Made by a program: the position numbers and the translations under genes. Below are positions 11,327 to 25,760 of a stretch of DNA of 64,000 nt, piece after piece. The first letter of the stretch is position 1, and the number at the start of each line of letters is the position of its first letter. The DNA lies in the NCBI GenBank assembly GCA_035578905.1, contig JAQJVL010000057.1, positions 2,604,001 through 2,668,000 of the forward strand, read 5' to 3'. This DNA comes from Stictocephala bisonia (lineage: Eukaryota; Arthropoda; Insecta; Hemiptera; Membracidae). The notes under the pieces are model-generated. The model was not told where the DNA came from, searched no databases, and was given only the letters and a program-made list of their open reading frames with translations.

Positions 11327-12630
11327 CGTAAGTAGCCCTAATTTTTAATTTTATATTAATATTACATTGTATCTTGATTTTATTTACTTATTCGTTTAAT
11401 TTTTACGATTATTAGTGTGCCATTAAAGTATTAAAATAATGATTATATGTGCTATATTATATAGAGAAATTTTCATTAAACATTGTATTTTAACTTTTCC
11501 ATACATCTATATCTATCAGACCTTACTTTTTGTTAAAAATCATCCTAATATTTTATAAAAACTTAAATAAGAAACAAAAACCTACATAAAATTACCATGT
11601 CGCAACACTACATTTTATTTTTAAAATCTGTTTTGTAATGGAGTAAAATTATTTTATAAACTCCCTGAAGACATAAGAGAAGAGCAATTTTCAAAGATTT
11701 AGAAAAACATTCATAAATTATACTAAAAAATTTAACATTTCTTAGAAAACATTGATTAGAATAGTTTGTACAGATCTCATATTCTGACATTTTTTAAATT
11801 TTATCGTTGAAATGTTGATTTTTATTCAAACGTTTAATTTAATTACTGTATTATTATATGCTATTGTTTTGTATATTTTATGATTTATATTTGTTTATAT
11901 GTATAACTTCTATTAGTTTTGTTAGGTTATGCAACTGCAAAACAACTGTAAAACATTGTTAAAAGGTAATAAATGATTATGATTAGACAAAAATTACAAT
12001 TTTGTACCACTGGTACTTAAATATACTCCTAGAATAAAAAACACATCGTCAATAAAAAATTTAATAAAATGGGTTTACCAAACCGACCGATTAAAATGAA
12101 ACCATAAACGGAAATGCCATTCTAGAGCTTAACTCTTCTACACCAACAGACACTTTGACGGAACAAAAACCAACGGCAGCAATTTCACCGAGATAATTAA
12201 TATACACTTTGATATATATAAGTTGAAAGCGTGAAGAGCGGTGACAAGATCTAGGCAGCAGTGGCAACATCCTGTGGGAATTAAGTCATTACTCGGTGAG
12301 CAGCTGCTGCGTCGACCGCAGCCCACAATCACCACGCTTAATGATTACTGTCACGTCTTTTTAAAGATAGCAAGTTTTTGTTGTAGTTATATTTACTATG
12401 AAAATTCATCTAATACATAATAAAAAAATTTTTTTTATGTGCATTTATTTAATCTGAAGTGGATGAGATTTATAACATTTAAATGGATAGAAATTGTGAT
12501 TGTAAGAGATGTAGAGGAATTTATACGCTTTTTATTAGTTAATTTATAAGACGGCCATCTTTGAGTATAAAATGATTGTGATTATATAGATGAATGATTA
12601 TAACCTTTTTTACTAACTAACTTTTTTATA
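11327..12630. other. AT-rich non-coding stretch
   Basis: The only departure from AT-rich sequence is a GC-richer patch at about 12130-12340, which includes CAGCTGCTG. No gene is supported. Confidence 0.35.
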
Positions 12631-12634
12631 TTCT

Positions 12635-12860
12635 TAAACAATGCCCAATTGCCATGTAACATAAAGGATCTACAGTTTTTGGTGGAATCCGAACCGCGTG
12701 GTTTTGGTCTGATTTTCAGCAAACTGACAAGCCTGATACACAATTCTCGTGCCTTCAAAACCACAAAAACCTAATCCTTGCAATCATCACACATGGACAT
12801 CCCAGATTTCTCTAGTAATTGTGTCCTGTCGACGGGAACAATTAAGTGGACCTAGTAGCT
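12635..12860 (-). mobile_element. SINE-like repeat (family S2), diverged copy
   Basis: It shares with copies at about 27190-27480, 49410-49665 and 58850-59105 the block GGAATCCGAACC-(A/G)CG-TGG, GGTCTGATTTTCAGC and CATGGACATCCCAGA. All four copies have the same orientation. I assign the minus strand because the sister module in the tRNA-headed SINE at 36990-37183 lies on that strand. Confidence 0.55.
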
Positions 12861-12898
12861 GGGCTACAGCCACTACATTACTATGGCATTGACCAATA

Positions 12899-12940
12899 CT
12901 GAAAAAATCAGTAAAATCAGTAAAAAATCAGTAAAGCTGA
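12899..12940. repeat. Short tandem repeat, AAAATCAGT type
   Basis: Four consecutive imperfect AAAATCAGTA units are visible. Confidence 0.6.
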
Positions 12941-15900
12941 AGATCAACATAATTGGAAAGCGCTTTTATTTTGATTTTCAGGTGTTTTTCTGCCACCTCT
13001 CCCCCCTCTGTTTTTCTATTCAGACCCACTTTCCGTCCAGTAAAGTAAAAAAGGATTGAATTTTTATCTGGATCTCGTAACGTAAATTCTCTTAACATTT
13101 TTTAAGTTATAAACATTGCGCACATTAATATTACACAGAACATTTAAAATTTAACTACAACGATAATTTTTTATTGACTTCATACGTTGGGAGATAAATA
13201 AATTAAATATTTTTAGTTCGTTTTTAAACATGTTGTTGAGTTGTAAATGTACACATATAGTGGATTTATGAGGAAGCTTTTACGAAAACCTTTTGGGTAT
13301 AAAAACTTGCCTTATTTGAAGGACTTTGGAATTGTGATGATAGTTTAAAATTAAATAGTTGATTCTTTTATTATAACCAAATGTGATTGGGTTCATTTCA
13401 TGTGATCTTTTATATATATGACGAAATTTAAAATTTGACCACGTAAACATTTACCATAAGCGATGAGAGCTCACAGAAGTCAGTATTTCAGTATTTAGAG
13501 TGACAATATAAACATCACACTCGCAACAGAATAAAGGTTAATTTTCAAACTAAGGTTGCACATACAGTATGTCCATTTACAAGTTCGACATCTGTGATAT
13601 TTCATCGCCTACATCCAATCGTCCTCCACAATACGTGGACGTTGCGTGCATCCTAATCCAGCGTCATCCTCAGTAACTCAACAGCCGGGCGACACGTTCG
13701 ATAAAGTAGTTTCACCGACCTCCGGAGACCGCTGGCCGCTGTAAACCAAACCCCACCAAAAGGAAAACCCAGGCGAGAATACTATAAATAAGACGCTACG
13801 TCTCAATAGGCCAGCGCGGAGAGCCTTGTTTATAGGTGGAGGGGATAACGCTTTGTAACTGTACAATTTATGGATCAGCCTTGTCTTTTAATCCATTTGG
13901 GAATTTTTACGGAGTGTTGGCCGAGTTGTGCGGGTAAAATACAGCTGTTAAGGCACCATCTGTGACGGTGGACACTGTGTGCGTGCTCTCGGAAGGGCGT
14001 TTGTGTCTTAAGTGTAGGTGTTTCTTATCAGAGTCATTTAATTGTGTACAACATATAATTAAATACACTGCAGGCTTAAAGAATACAATTACAAACGTAT
14101 GTATGGAGAGTAAGAAAGTATGAAAAAACGGCAGAAAACATTACTCTCTTTTGTGCAGTTTTTTTCTTTCAAAATCTCACGTTCAGCAGAAGAATCATGA
14201 AATGTTCGGAGAATACTTAGCATTTGATTCCAGAACTCTGTTGAATTGTAGTTTTCCTAAGTTTTAAGAAATTAGATTCAATATTCGACCTTCGATTATA
14301 ACATTTGCAGAGCCTCTAATTAATTTTAAAAAGTGAATAGTAGATTTTTAAACTTTTCTAAGATCTTTGTTTCACTCGCCCACCTTATTTTTGGATTCAG
14401 TTAGTTTTAGATTTGGAAACTTCTTGTAAAAATAGTTCATGTCATGACTAAGCCTTAAACGATGTAAAAGTTTCATAATGTTTAACAAAAAACAATATAT
14501 TGGTTTATTGTTTAAATTTCACCGCAACAAAAATTCAGCGTATAATATATATTTGAATTTGTAAGTAACAAAATAAATATGTTCACTTTGGAACTGATTT
14601 GGAAAAATCATTTGAATTAGTAGTTTTGAAAATATGAATCATAACATTACTATTCTATACCAATCCGGACTATAACACATTCTATTAAAACAGTACTATG
14701 GTATAACAGTAATAGTAGCTGGTGAAAAAAGCTTTATATTAGTCTATAAATCGAATTGAAATTTTCAATTAATGAAAAATAATCTAAGGGTATTGTTTGT
14801 TCAAAATAATTAAGTACTCCACACAAAAATTGCGAATTATGACATTTTATATTTATTTAAGTTTATTATTAAAGAACATTTTCTGAACACTTCCATGTAC
14901 AAATATTGGTAACAAAGTCTTTATAAATATTTTTTATAAATTTACTACGAAAAGATAAATGTATAAATGTCCCCAGTTTCGTCTTTAGGAGCACACAATC
15001 ATCATTTCATACAGTACTTATTACAATAGTTACATATTATGATGATGTATTATTTTGTTGCCTGGCATCAGAAACAATGCATTATTACAAACAATTTTAT
15101 TATTACAACAAGTTAAATTGGGTATTAACTACTTGCATAATAAGTAAAATAACATGTTTTAGTTTTTCCTGTTTTTCGAAAGTTTAATTTTACCTTGTTT
15201 TCAAGTACGGGGACAGTCGTAGCTCCTTTTATAAACCACGAAAAGCCTTAAAACCTATTTTGTTTTGTAGGGAATAAGATGCTCTATAACATGTAGCCTT
15301 GTTATAGAGCATATTGGTTTATAAAAATATGACATACAAAAAATTTAAATGATAAAAACTACATAATTAAAAAATTTGTTGAGAAGAAATTTTTAAAACT
15401 TCATAATTTCAAAATATGAATGCTTATATAAAATCCATTACTACAAGTTGTACATACATATGTTACCTTCAAAATGTAAAAAAATAACTTGAGATCTAGT
15501 TTAGTATTTAAGTTGCAGTTGTCCCAAGAAATCGCTGATATGAACAAAAATCAACTCCTGTTAAGGGGATGAAAACAATGAGGGGTGGAAATACCTAAAT
15601 ACTTTAAATACATATAATAAAGGAATATATTTTTTATAAAAAATTTAATAGTCTAATTTTTTTAAAGGTATAGTTCCTCCTTAAAAAAGGTATTGAAAAT
15701 ATCACCAATAACTGATAATGGATAAAATAGCTTAACACAATAAACTAATACATTGATCCGATTTAACTTTACGAATAATTTGAACTAATAAGTACTGAAA
15801 GATTAACTACTCGATTAAACAATTTAAAAGTAAACTACTCATAAACTGTAACGAGTACAATATTTTTTAGACACTTTTCATCTAGTGAGAATAGCAAAAA

Positions 15901-16080
15901 ATGGATACTTAACGTGTCTGTGATATGAAGAATTCTTCATTTTGGAGGATTACGTATGGTAAATGTGCATCCGGAATTGCTTGTTTGAACAAGAATTTAA
16001 CGGAATTTTTAGTTTGAAACTGAAAATCCAGGGCCAAGCATATCACTAAGTCACTGCTTTATTAATGCCTGGTAAAGTAA
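12941..16080. other. Long AT-rich non-coding stretch with one hairpin
   Basis: A GC-richer patch lies at about 13620-13860. A perfect 13-bp stem with an 8-nt loop lies at 15279-15312 (ATGCTCTATAAC against GTTATAGAGCAT). I do not see a gene or a transposon with definable ends. Confidence 0.35.
15279..15312. repeat. Perfect short hairpin
   Basis: The arms ATGCTCTATAACA and TGTTATAGAGCAT pair perfectly over 13 bp around an 8-base loop. It could be the remnant of a small palindromic element. It is too short and isolated to call a microRNA. Confidence 0.6.
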
Positions 16081-16317
16081 CACAACAGAGAAGAAGGAAA
16101 CAGAGGTCGCATCCAATAGTTATGCAAGTTATCGTGTCGAGTAGTTAGTTCTCCACTTTGCCAGGCATGTGCCCAAATTTCTCAAGGATAAATTAAACGT
16201 GTCGTTATTACTTCAGATTTATAAAGATGTTTATTAGCTGTAGTCTATTTATAACTCTACCTCTGAGGCGTTAGCTGTTGCCGTAAGAAATCGACCTCTG
16301 CTTCTTTTTCTCTGTGG
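16081..16317. mobile_element. MITE-like element (family M2) with about 28-bp inverted ends
   Basis: The left end CACAACAGAGAAGAAGGAAA then CAGAGGTCG is the imperfect inverse of the right end CGACCTCTGCTTCTTTTTCT then CTGTGG. Fragments of the same family recur at 26011-26125 (reverse orientation of the right half) and 30592-30700 (left half, including ATCCAATAGT and GTGTCGAGTA). The 237-bp size and lack of an ORF fit a MITE. The target duplication is unclear. Confidence 0.65.
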
Positions 16318-17809
16318 TAACAATCTTCTTCTAACAATTTAAAAGAAAGATAAAACCTTAAAATTTGTTGCAATATTCAATTTGTTGAAATTATTGTTGT
16401 TAGTTGAAATTTACTCTTATATAGCTAAAGCAACTGCACGATAGAAAACCCGTTTTTCATGCGACGATCTTTTCCATGTATTTTATGTTTAATCGAAATT
16501 GTTTATTGAAATATTGACATTTCAAAACATACCTTGGCCTTTCTGTCTGTGAACTGTAAAAAAAATCAAATATTACTGTATGAAACGCCATAATTGATCA
16601 TTGCAAACGCTATCCACAACGGAACGTCTAATACGTTCGTAGGATCTATATGTCTATCGATATATACTACTCTAAGCTAGTATCTAATATCTAATAATAT
16701 ATTGACTTAGCTGACTAAAAACCGTTGACTTCTAATAAGACTCGATAAATAATTTGTTTAAAACATCAAAAAACCGCTGATTTTATGAATATATTTATAC
16801 AAATAACTCAAGACTTTCTTTAGTCCAGTCACTGAAGTATTTTATCTACCAATTTCGGATGAAGTGGATAGGCTAAAATATTAAACTTGGGCTAGGGAAT
16901 CACCCAAGAAATAAGCCTTATACAATATAAAGTGTAGATATGTGCTTTTACCCTAGTAGTGGATGCTATCCTTTCTGGGTATTTACAAAAATCCCATGCA
17001 ACGCATTTACAAAAAAATAGCCTCATGATTCCATACAGGGATAAATAGTAAGCAAAAAATGTTTTATAAGATTTGTTGTATAGTCAATAGTTGTTTTTGG
17101 ATATTGGCGTTTAAACAAGTTCTTTTAAGCCCAACAATGCATGTTATTTAATGATTTTTAAAATAAATATGTAAAAATTCACAAGTTAGCAAAACTAAAG
17201 GTAATTAAATTACAAATAAATTACGTTTTTATATTTTCCATGGATGTTATAGAACTCGGGTTATAGGTAGGTATACGACTTCCTGAGGTTGAAGTCCATT
17301 TAGAAGATAACGGTAGAGAAAAAAATAGAAACGTTTAATGTCAATTGATTTAGAAATGTAAAGTTTTTTGAAGAAAAATCATTTTACACCTTTGAAATTA
17401 CTTAAACAGAACTTTAAATTAATTTATTACTAGTAAACGTTGTTACTGTAAAATAAGACCGAGTTACAATAAAACGTTATCTTGAGTTTTTAGAAAAAAA
17501 AACCATATAAAACTAATGAATCGGTGGCAGTAGTTGAAATTAAACATAATCCATACTGCATATTATATTTATGTGCCAATAATAGATTTTAGGAGTGTAT
17601 GAGGTTTTAGAAGCCTACATTTGAAAAAATGTGTGGTTATGTTACATTTCCCATAAAAATTACAACTTTTTCGAAGTATTAGAACAATTAACAATGTTAT
17701 TAAAACTATATATATATATATATATATATAGTTAAACACTACTTTTTTTAAATGATTTCCCCCCCGTTTTCTTATGATGAAATTTTTCTGAGTAATGACA
17801 GTTATATTC
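16318..17809. other. AT-rich non-coding stretch with a TA microsatellite
   Basis: (TA)12 lies at about 17707-17730. No supported gene is present. Confidence 0.4.
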
Positions 17810-18085
17810 TTGAAATTGAACTGTTGGTTGTGATATCTGTTTTTTATAAGATGTCATGAAGAACTGACCCTTGAGGTACACCATCTTTAATTATTCCATC
17901 ATCACTAAAAACTTAATTTATTTTTACACATTGTTTTATATTTTTTTAAGTATGTTTTGAACCAATCATATGCCACTAAAATATGGTTTGTTAAATAGGA
18001 TTTCATGATTAACAGTATCTAACGTTTTTATGTAAAAAAACCTCTGACTTTTCTCAAACAAACTTAACACAAGGTTCCTATACAA
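17810..18085 (-). pseudogene. LINE reverse transcriptase fragment, minus strand
   Basis: The minus strand gives LDTVNHEILFNKPYFSGI and then [16 protein letters not shown]. These are the reverse transcriptase 'DTVNH' and 'GVPQGS' blocks, with stops and a frame change. The wording matches the plus-strand LINE at 18830-20480 (FDTVNHEIPRNKPFFGGI; GIIKHGVPQGSV), so the two are fragments of one family in opposite orientation about 1.4 kb apart. Confidence 0.75.
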
Positions 18086-18829
18086 CTTGAAATTAACCCA
18101 AGGATCCTTGAATTAATTTAATTCAATTGAAATTAATTAACCAACGTGCTACCCTGTTCAGTCCGGCACGACCTCCAGTATAAGATCTCCATGAGCAGTA
18201 GACGACTATGTGTTAATTAATTAAAAATTATATACGAAAATAACTTTCAAAACGTGATAATCAACTTCAATTTACACGAATTCTAAAATCAAACTGCAAT
18301 TCGAAATCGTATAAAAATTCCAATTCGAGGTAGATGAATTCCACCAACTGCTTCGTTGCATTGTAGATTAGATTATAAGTTCCTTCAGTTCATCGAACAA
18401 CTCACGATGACCCAATCATTCTCTGGATGATGGCCAGTTGATATTTTAATTTGAATTAGAAAGTAATATGTGATTTTCATTTACGTGATGATAGCAGACT
18501 TTCTATCACTTCCACCTAAGAAATGGATCAGAGCAGACGTGATTTCATTAGCTTCTCTCAGAAGTGCTTCTTCGCGCCTCTCCTCCTGACGGCTCATAAT
18601 CTGTGACGACTGTATATCATATTTATTTGAGTGCTAGCACTTAAGTGATATGGATGGTTATCAGAAGTTAATCTCGATGGATGGATATCTGTGCTCTCCA
18701 CCTTTAGTTTTGAGAGTTTTGTCAATGCATGTTTTTGTTTGCACTGTCTAATGAATCGTAGTATTTAGTATTACACTGTATTTATGTTTTTGAGCATACA
18801 ACATTTACTTATTCATATTTAATGAATTT

Positions 18830-20480
<1,651 letters not shown>

Positions 20481-22699
20481 GTTTGTTTATAAATTTAGTT
20501 TAACAGTCTCTGAATATATTATAGTCATTAAAAATCTACTTCTTATGTCAGCACATGTTTTGTTTAGCAATGAACTTTTCAATGAGACAATATAGCCATT
20601 TTTAAATACTTGTAGGGGTAATATTAAATAAAATATTTTGTAGTTTTTTTATTAAATAGGATTTTAGATGAACATTTATGTATATATCGTATTTAAGAGT
20701 TAGAATACAGAAGTAGCTTTTTATTGTCTTTTTTTTATTTTTTATTTTATGTCCCTTAAGTGCAAATTTTAAATGTTCAACATAATGTATGGAAACGCCT
20801 AAACAGGCATTGCACAGGGCATTAAAATTTTTTTATGAGATTTATTATTATTTTGTCGATGAATGTAATTACTAAGAAAATATTTGTCATCCTTCTTACT
20901 TCTATTTGAATGGCGAATATATTTGTTGTAGTCTGAATGCTGATAACGTAATGTAATATTATTATCATAAATAAACTTTATGGATAGTTCATGGGACTTT
21001 AATAATATACACTGTTGCAAACTAAAATAGAATCAAAATAGTCCCGGAGAGGGCTATCTTTACACAACAAATTGTACATTTTTTCAGAATCCAGTCTGGT
21101 AACGTGTGTACTCACTAAAACAATCACTGCGACTTATCTTCTTGTCACACCAAGCAGTCACATGTCTCGGCATGTTTATAATTTGTTTGACTGTGATGCG
21201 CGTGCGCTGTAAATCAGCGCCAGTCTTCACTACGCATGCGTAGTAAAAGCAGGCCCGGCAAACGAGGGTCAGGGCCGGCCAGAGCGTGAGCCATATATTA
21301 CTAAACCGACGGCCTGTCCAGCGGCCAAATTAATCGTCTCGTTCACAATTAACACGGATATATTTCTGGCTCAATTAAGAAATCAGTTTGTCAGTTTGCC
21401 CCCCGGGGCGCGAACACGACCCAAGGTGTCGGCCCGCCGATGACGGCCCTATTATACCACGAGCCCTCGTGTCTTTTGTTCACAGCTTATTTTCAAACGT
21501 CAAGATGTATTTAAATGTTTTCTTGTTACCACTTCATTTACATCTGAGAATTTACTTGTTCTATTGGTAAACGAAATGGTCAATCAATAAAGTTGCGTGT
21601 CGTAGTTAATTAATAATAATATTTTCAAGTTGTTTCTTGTGTACTTAAACTTAATCGTACATTTTATGCGAGTAATTCTACGCACTTTTCAAATTATAAA
21701 AAAATTTGTTGCTTTGGAGAATAAATTTTTCATCCTTCGACAATTAAAAAAAACCTATAAATTAAATTGACAGTTTTATTTGTTGCTATTTATATAAGGC
21801 ACGAACAATTTTAAATGTAAAAAGATTGATAAATCTGACAAGCTCTAATTCCGCGGATTTTGAAATATACTGCATCAACTTATAAAATTCGGGTTATCAC
21901 TTTGCCTAATCTTTTACCATTAAATCTTTTCACAGAAAAAAATAGTAAAACAAAAATGCTAGAAAAGGAAGGAACGTTTGCGGCCTTAGTGAGAAAATAA
22001 TTAAGTCATAAAAGTTACAAGTATATAGACATTGTTTTTATTACTTAATTAAACTGATTGTTCAGATACTGCCCCGTTAAAAACCCAGCACATAGGTCCT
22101 TACAAAAATAAAAAGTTAAAATAGATTTTAAATTATTTAAATAATATATGAGTACTATACACGTACGAAATTTTCAAACTCTCAAATATATTTACTACCA
22201 TAGTAAATAGTAATTAAGTTTAAGACATTTCTTTAAATATTGATAGGCCTACATTTCTATAATTTTCCCCATATCTCTTCTTATTCTTATCTTTTCTTAT
22301 GATTACTTGAGAATGAAATTGATTTGACTCGGCTTTTCCGAAACCATATTTTAATAAGTTTTATAATTTTCAGTACGTCATTTAAGACTAACTAATCAAA
22401 AACAATTTTCCTGCCGTGACAAGCAACTCTTTATCTCATTCCCGCCGTACCAATCACAGGAAGGTCTCAAGCAATCCATTATAGATGCTCCTTATCGTAA
22501 TTGTCTGCCAAGTTACTTGCAAAAACTACAAATTGTAATCTCAATTAATAACCAATTGTAAAGTTTTCACCAAACTTATTAGTACCCAATCAAAAGGCGA
22601 TTACAGAGACTGATTGTGTGTCAAAACAGCCCGGCCGGCCAGATGTTCAATTTGTTTTCAATCAGTTTAGATAATTATCGGAGAGTCATGTGATAGATT
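20481..22699. other. Non-coding stretch with a GC-rich island
   Basis: About 21180-21480 is markedly GC- and CpG-richer than the surroundings. It contains the palindrome CTACGCATGCGTAG (21230-21243) and homeodomain-like TTAATCG and CAATTAA words. Another moderately GC-rich patch lies at 22420-22640. Neither has a convincing protein. They may be promoters or enhancers of an unseen gene. Confidence 0.3.
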
Positions 22700-22718
22700 G
22701 TCTGTCTGTCTGTCTGTC
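22700..22718. repeat. (GTCT)n microsatellite
   Basis: Nearly five tandem GTCT units. Confidence 0.85.
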
Positions 22719-23589
22719 GGCTGTATAATGGCTCAATCAGCTGGCTTGTTAACACCTAGCCAGATCCATTGTTGGCTAATCTCTAATCAGTTGAGTCCTT
22801 TGTCAATATATCTTGTAATGGTTACATTGTATTGTTGTCTTGGATACATTTTGTTGTTGGTTTGTTCAATTATTTTATGGCTTTTGTTTATAAATTATGT
22901 GTATTTCTGCAATTTGTTATTATAACACTAGATTTTTCAAAATATATTTGTTATGTTTATTTTCACTGCAAACATCTTATGGTTTATTCAATAGTTTTGT
23001 GTTTATATTGAAGTTTATGTTGGTGTTTAGAATTGTTCGATCAATTATATGAGTGTTCTATATAGTAGCTATAAGGTCCACTTATTTTTACTTGTAAAAT
23101 ATACTTAAAATAATAAGTGTATTCAAACAACTTCGATTAGAGACGCTTTCTTAGATTTCTTTTAAACATTATTTATGATGGAAAATAGATTGACTCAATA
23201 TAACAATATTATAGATTAAGGCTCTTTCCATGATTATCTTTATGATTAAACATCCTACTATATAATTACGCAACTGTTTGTGGGAACGATATCAGGACGG
23301 GGTTTCTAAAAAGCGGACAGGCTTAAATATAAGTTAAGGGAAACTTAAAAAGGAAAATGACAAAAAAATTATGTTCCACAGGCCTACATACATCGTTCGT
23401 GAGAGTTGACTCTAATGGTACTTGCTAGTACTTAGTGAATGGAAACTCGTATTACTAAACTGGCTCTATCTAAAACACCAATGTTTGAACCGTATCTACA
23501 ATCTGAGGAAAGAAAACACAAAAAGTAGAGGGCTTTGGATGTGTGATAGAGACAGATTGATCGTTCTGAGAAACAAGATTTTTATAATA
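22719..23589. other. AT-rich non-coding stretch, nothing recognised
   Basis: No coding motif or repeat structure is visible. Confidence 0.35.
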
Positions 23590-23945
23590 ACTTCATGTCC
23601 TCGATACAACTATCTGACTTAACTACACGGACTTGATACAACTAACTGACTAACCTACATGGTCTTGATACAACTATCTGATTTAACTACATGTTCTCGA
23701 TAGAAATAACTGACTTAACTACATGTTCTCGATACAACTAACTGACTTAACTACATGTTCTCGATAGAAATAACTGACTTAACTACATGGCCTCGACACA
23801 AATAACTGACTTAACTACATGTTCTCGATAGAAATAACTGACTTAACTACATGTTCTCTACACAAATAACTGACTTAACTACATGTTCTCTATAGAAATA
23901 ACTGACTTAACTACATGACCTCTATACAAATAACTGACTTAACTA
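23590..23945. repeat. 32-bp satellite array, left part
   Basis: Units of 32 bp built on CTGACTTAACTACATGTTCT and then CGATAGAAATAA (or CGATACAACTAA) repeat about eleven times. Variants in the CATGTTCTC part (CATGGCCTC, CATGACCTC) are mixed along the array. There are no unique spacers between repeats, so this is not a CRISPR array. Confidence 0.9.
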
Positions 23946-25508
23946 TAGTCCGAATAAAATAACTTTGGTACTGGCGGAACGGCCTCGCGCCACTGGTCTG
24001 AAATGAAAAAACTCTGAGCTTTAATTTGCTGTCAAACTTAAACTAAGAAAGCAATAATTTTCAAACTACTTTTATAGTGTCCACCATGTTATATTCTTTA
24101 AGAAAAAATTATACTGGATATTTTGCTTAAACTAATTTGCTTTTTATTGTGATATTTGTGTTTAAGAACACGTTTTTATGAGTGAAATTGCGCGTGAGTC
24201 GTCTTTAACCTGTCACTGTAGTGAGAACAATAATAATAAAATAATTTCTTGTGGATGGATGACAGTATGATTAATTTTGATTAGTTTGGTATAAGTCTCA
24301 TTTAATAATTCAAACAGGTTTATGAGAAATTAATTTTTTTGTAAAACCTTGCAAACTCGATAATGACAAACGCTAGACAAAATTTCTTTAAACCTAAATT
24401 AATTGTGTTATTTAAGTGACACTAAAATCGTACTCTCGTATTAAATAGAATTTTCTTGAATTAGGAAGAAAGATTCAGAAGTTTTCAAAACTAGATTGTG
24501 AACAAGGCGGCGGTGATACCACACGCACAATGTACAGTCAATGGCTCAGCTTTGCCTCTTCCATTGCAAACATTTCTTGTCAATTACTAATAGAACACTA
24601 CCTAAAATTCGAAAGAGCCTAAGTATTATAATTGCAATACACTGATAATTATATATACACTGAATCCTATAGCATTATTGTCACATATAAAAAAAACGTG
24701 TAATGTCATTAAACTTAATAACAGTAATAAAAACTAGTGATTAAACTATACTAAGCACTGTTAAATCGATAAAGAACTGAACACGAACACACCTCAAAGT
24801 CAAAAGTCAACTATCTTACCTTATTTCTTACTGGAGAAACATTTCTTATCTGGAAATATCGTCGATCGGAATTCGTTTTACGCTTGGGCTGAATATTCAG
24901 TCTACACTTTCCCTTGAGCAGAGTATACCTTACGCGTCCGGCACAGCCTCCATGTAAACGAACTATGAGTTTACTTCATCAACTCTTCATTATTTTTCCG
25001 CATGTTTTATTAGTGCCACAGTATTATTTTAGTAATACATAAATAACACAGTAAATGTTTGCTCAAAGAAATTTTGTCTAGCGTTTTTCGTTTCCGAGTT
25101 TGCAAGGTTTTACAAAAAAATTAATTTCTCATAAACCTGTTTGAATTATTAAATGAGACTTATACCAAACTAATCACAATGAATCAAACTGTCATTCATT
25201 CACAAGAAATTATTTTATTATTATTATTCTCGCTACAGTGACAGGTTAAAGGCGACTCACGCGCAATTTCACTTATTAAACCGTGTTTTTAAATACAAAT
25301 ATCGCTATTGAAAGCAAATTAGCTCAAGAAAAATATCCAGCATAATGTTTTCTTAAAGAATATAACATGGTGGACACTATAAAATTAGTTTGAAAATTAT
25401 TACTTTCTTAGTTTAAGTTTGACAGCAAATTAAAGCTCAGAGTTTTGTCATTTCAGACCAGTGGAGCGAGGGCGTTCCGCCAGTACCAAAGTTATTTTAT
25501 TCGAACTA
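23946..25508. mobile_element. Long-TIR DNA transposon (Tc1/mariner-like), non-autonomous
   Basis: The left end TAGTCCGAATAAAATAACTT is the inverse of the right end, which differs by one base (TAGTTCGAATAAAATAACTT). The inverted arms run about 490 bp each (23946 to about 24435, about 25020 to 25508) with scattered differences. It sits inside the 32-bp satellite at the TA of AACTACATG: the left flank ends AAC-TA and the right resumes TA-CATGTTCTC, a clean TA duplication. The central 580 bp has no recognisable transposase. TA duplication points to Tc1/mariner-type mobilisation; the family is unknown. Confidence 0.85.
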
Positions 25509-25760
25509 TACATGTTCTCGATTCAACTAACTGACTTAACTACATGACCCAACACAAATAACTGACTTAACTAGATGGTCTCGATACAACTAACTGACTT
25601 AACTACATGGCCCGACACAAATAACTGACTTAACTAGATGGTCTCGATATAACTAACTGACTTAACTACATGGCCCCGATACAAATAACTGACTTAACTA
25701 GATGGTCTCGATACAACTAACTCGATACAACGATGTCTAACTGACTTAACTTTTCAGGAT
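25509..25760. repeat. 32-bp satellite array, right part
   Basis: This continues the array interrupted by the 23946-25508 element, with unit variants such as ACTAGATGGTCTCGATAC and ACATGGCCCGACACAAATAA. Confidence 0.9.

Noticed and set aside
15279..15312. Possible microRNA hairpin
   Set aside because: A 13-bp stem is too short for a pre-miRNA and there is no extended pairing around it.
23590..25760. CRISPR-like array of 32-bp repeats
   Set aside because: Units are contiguous with no unique spacers, and the context is animal DNA. It is a satellite.
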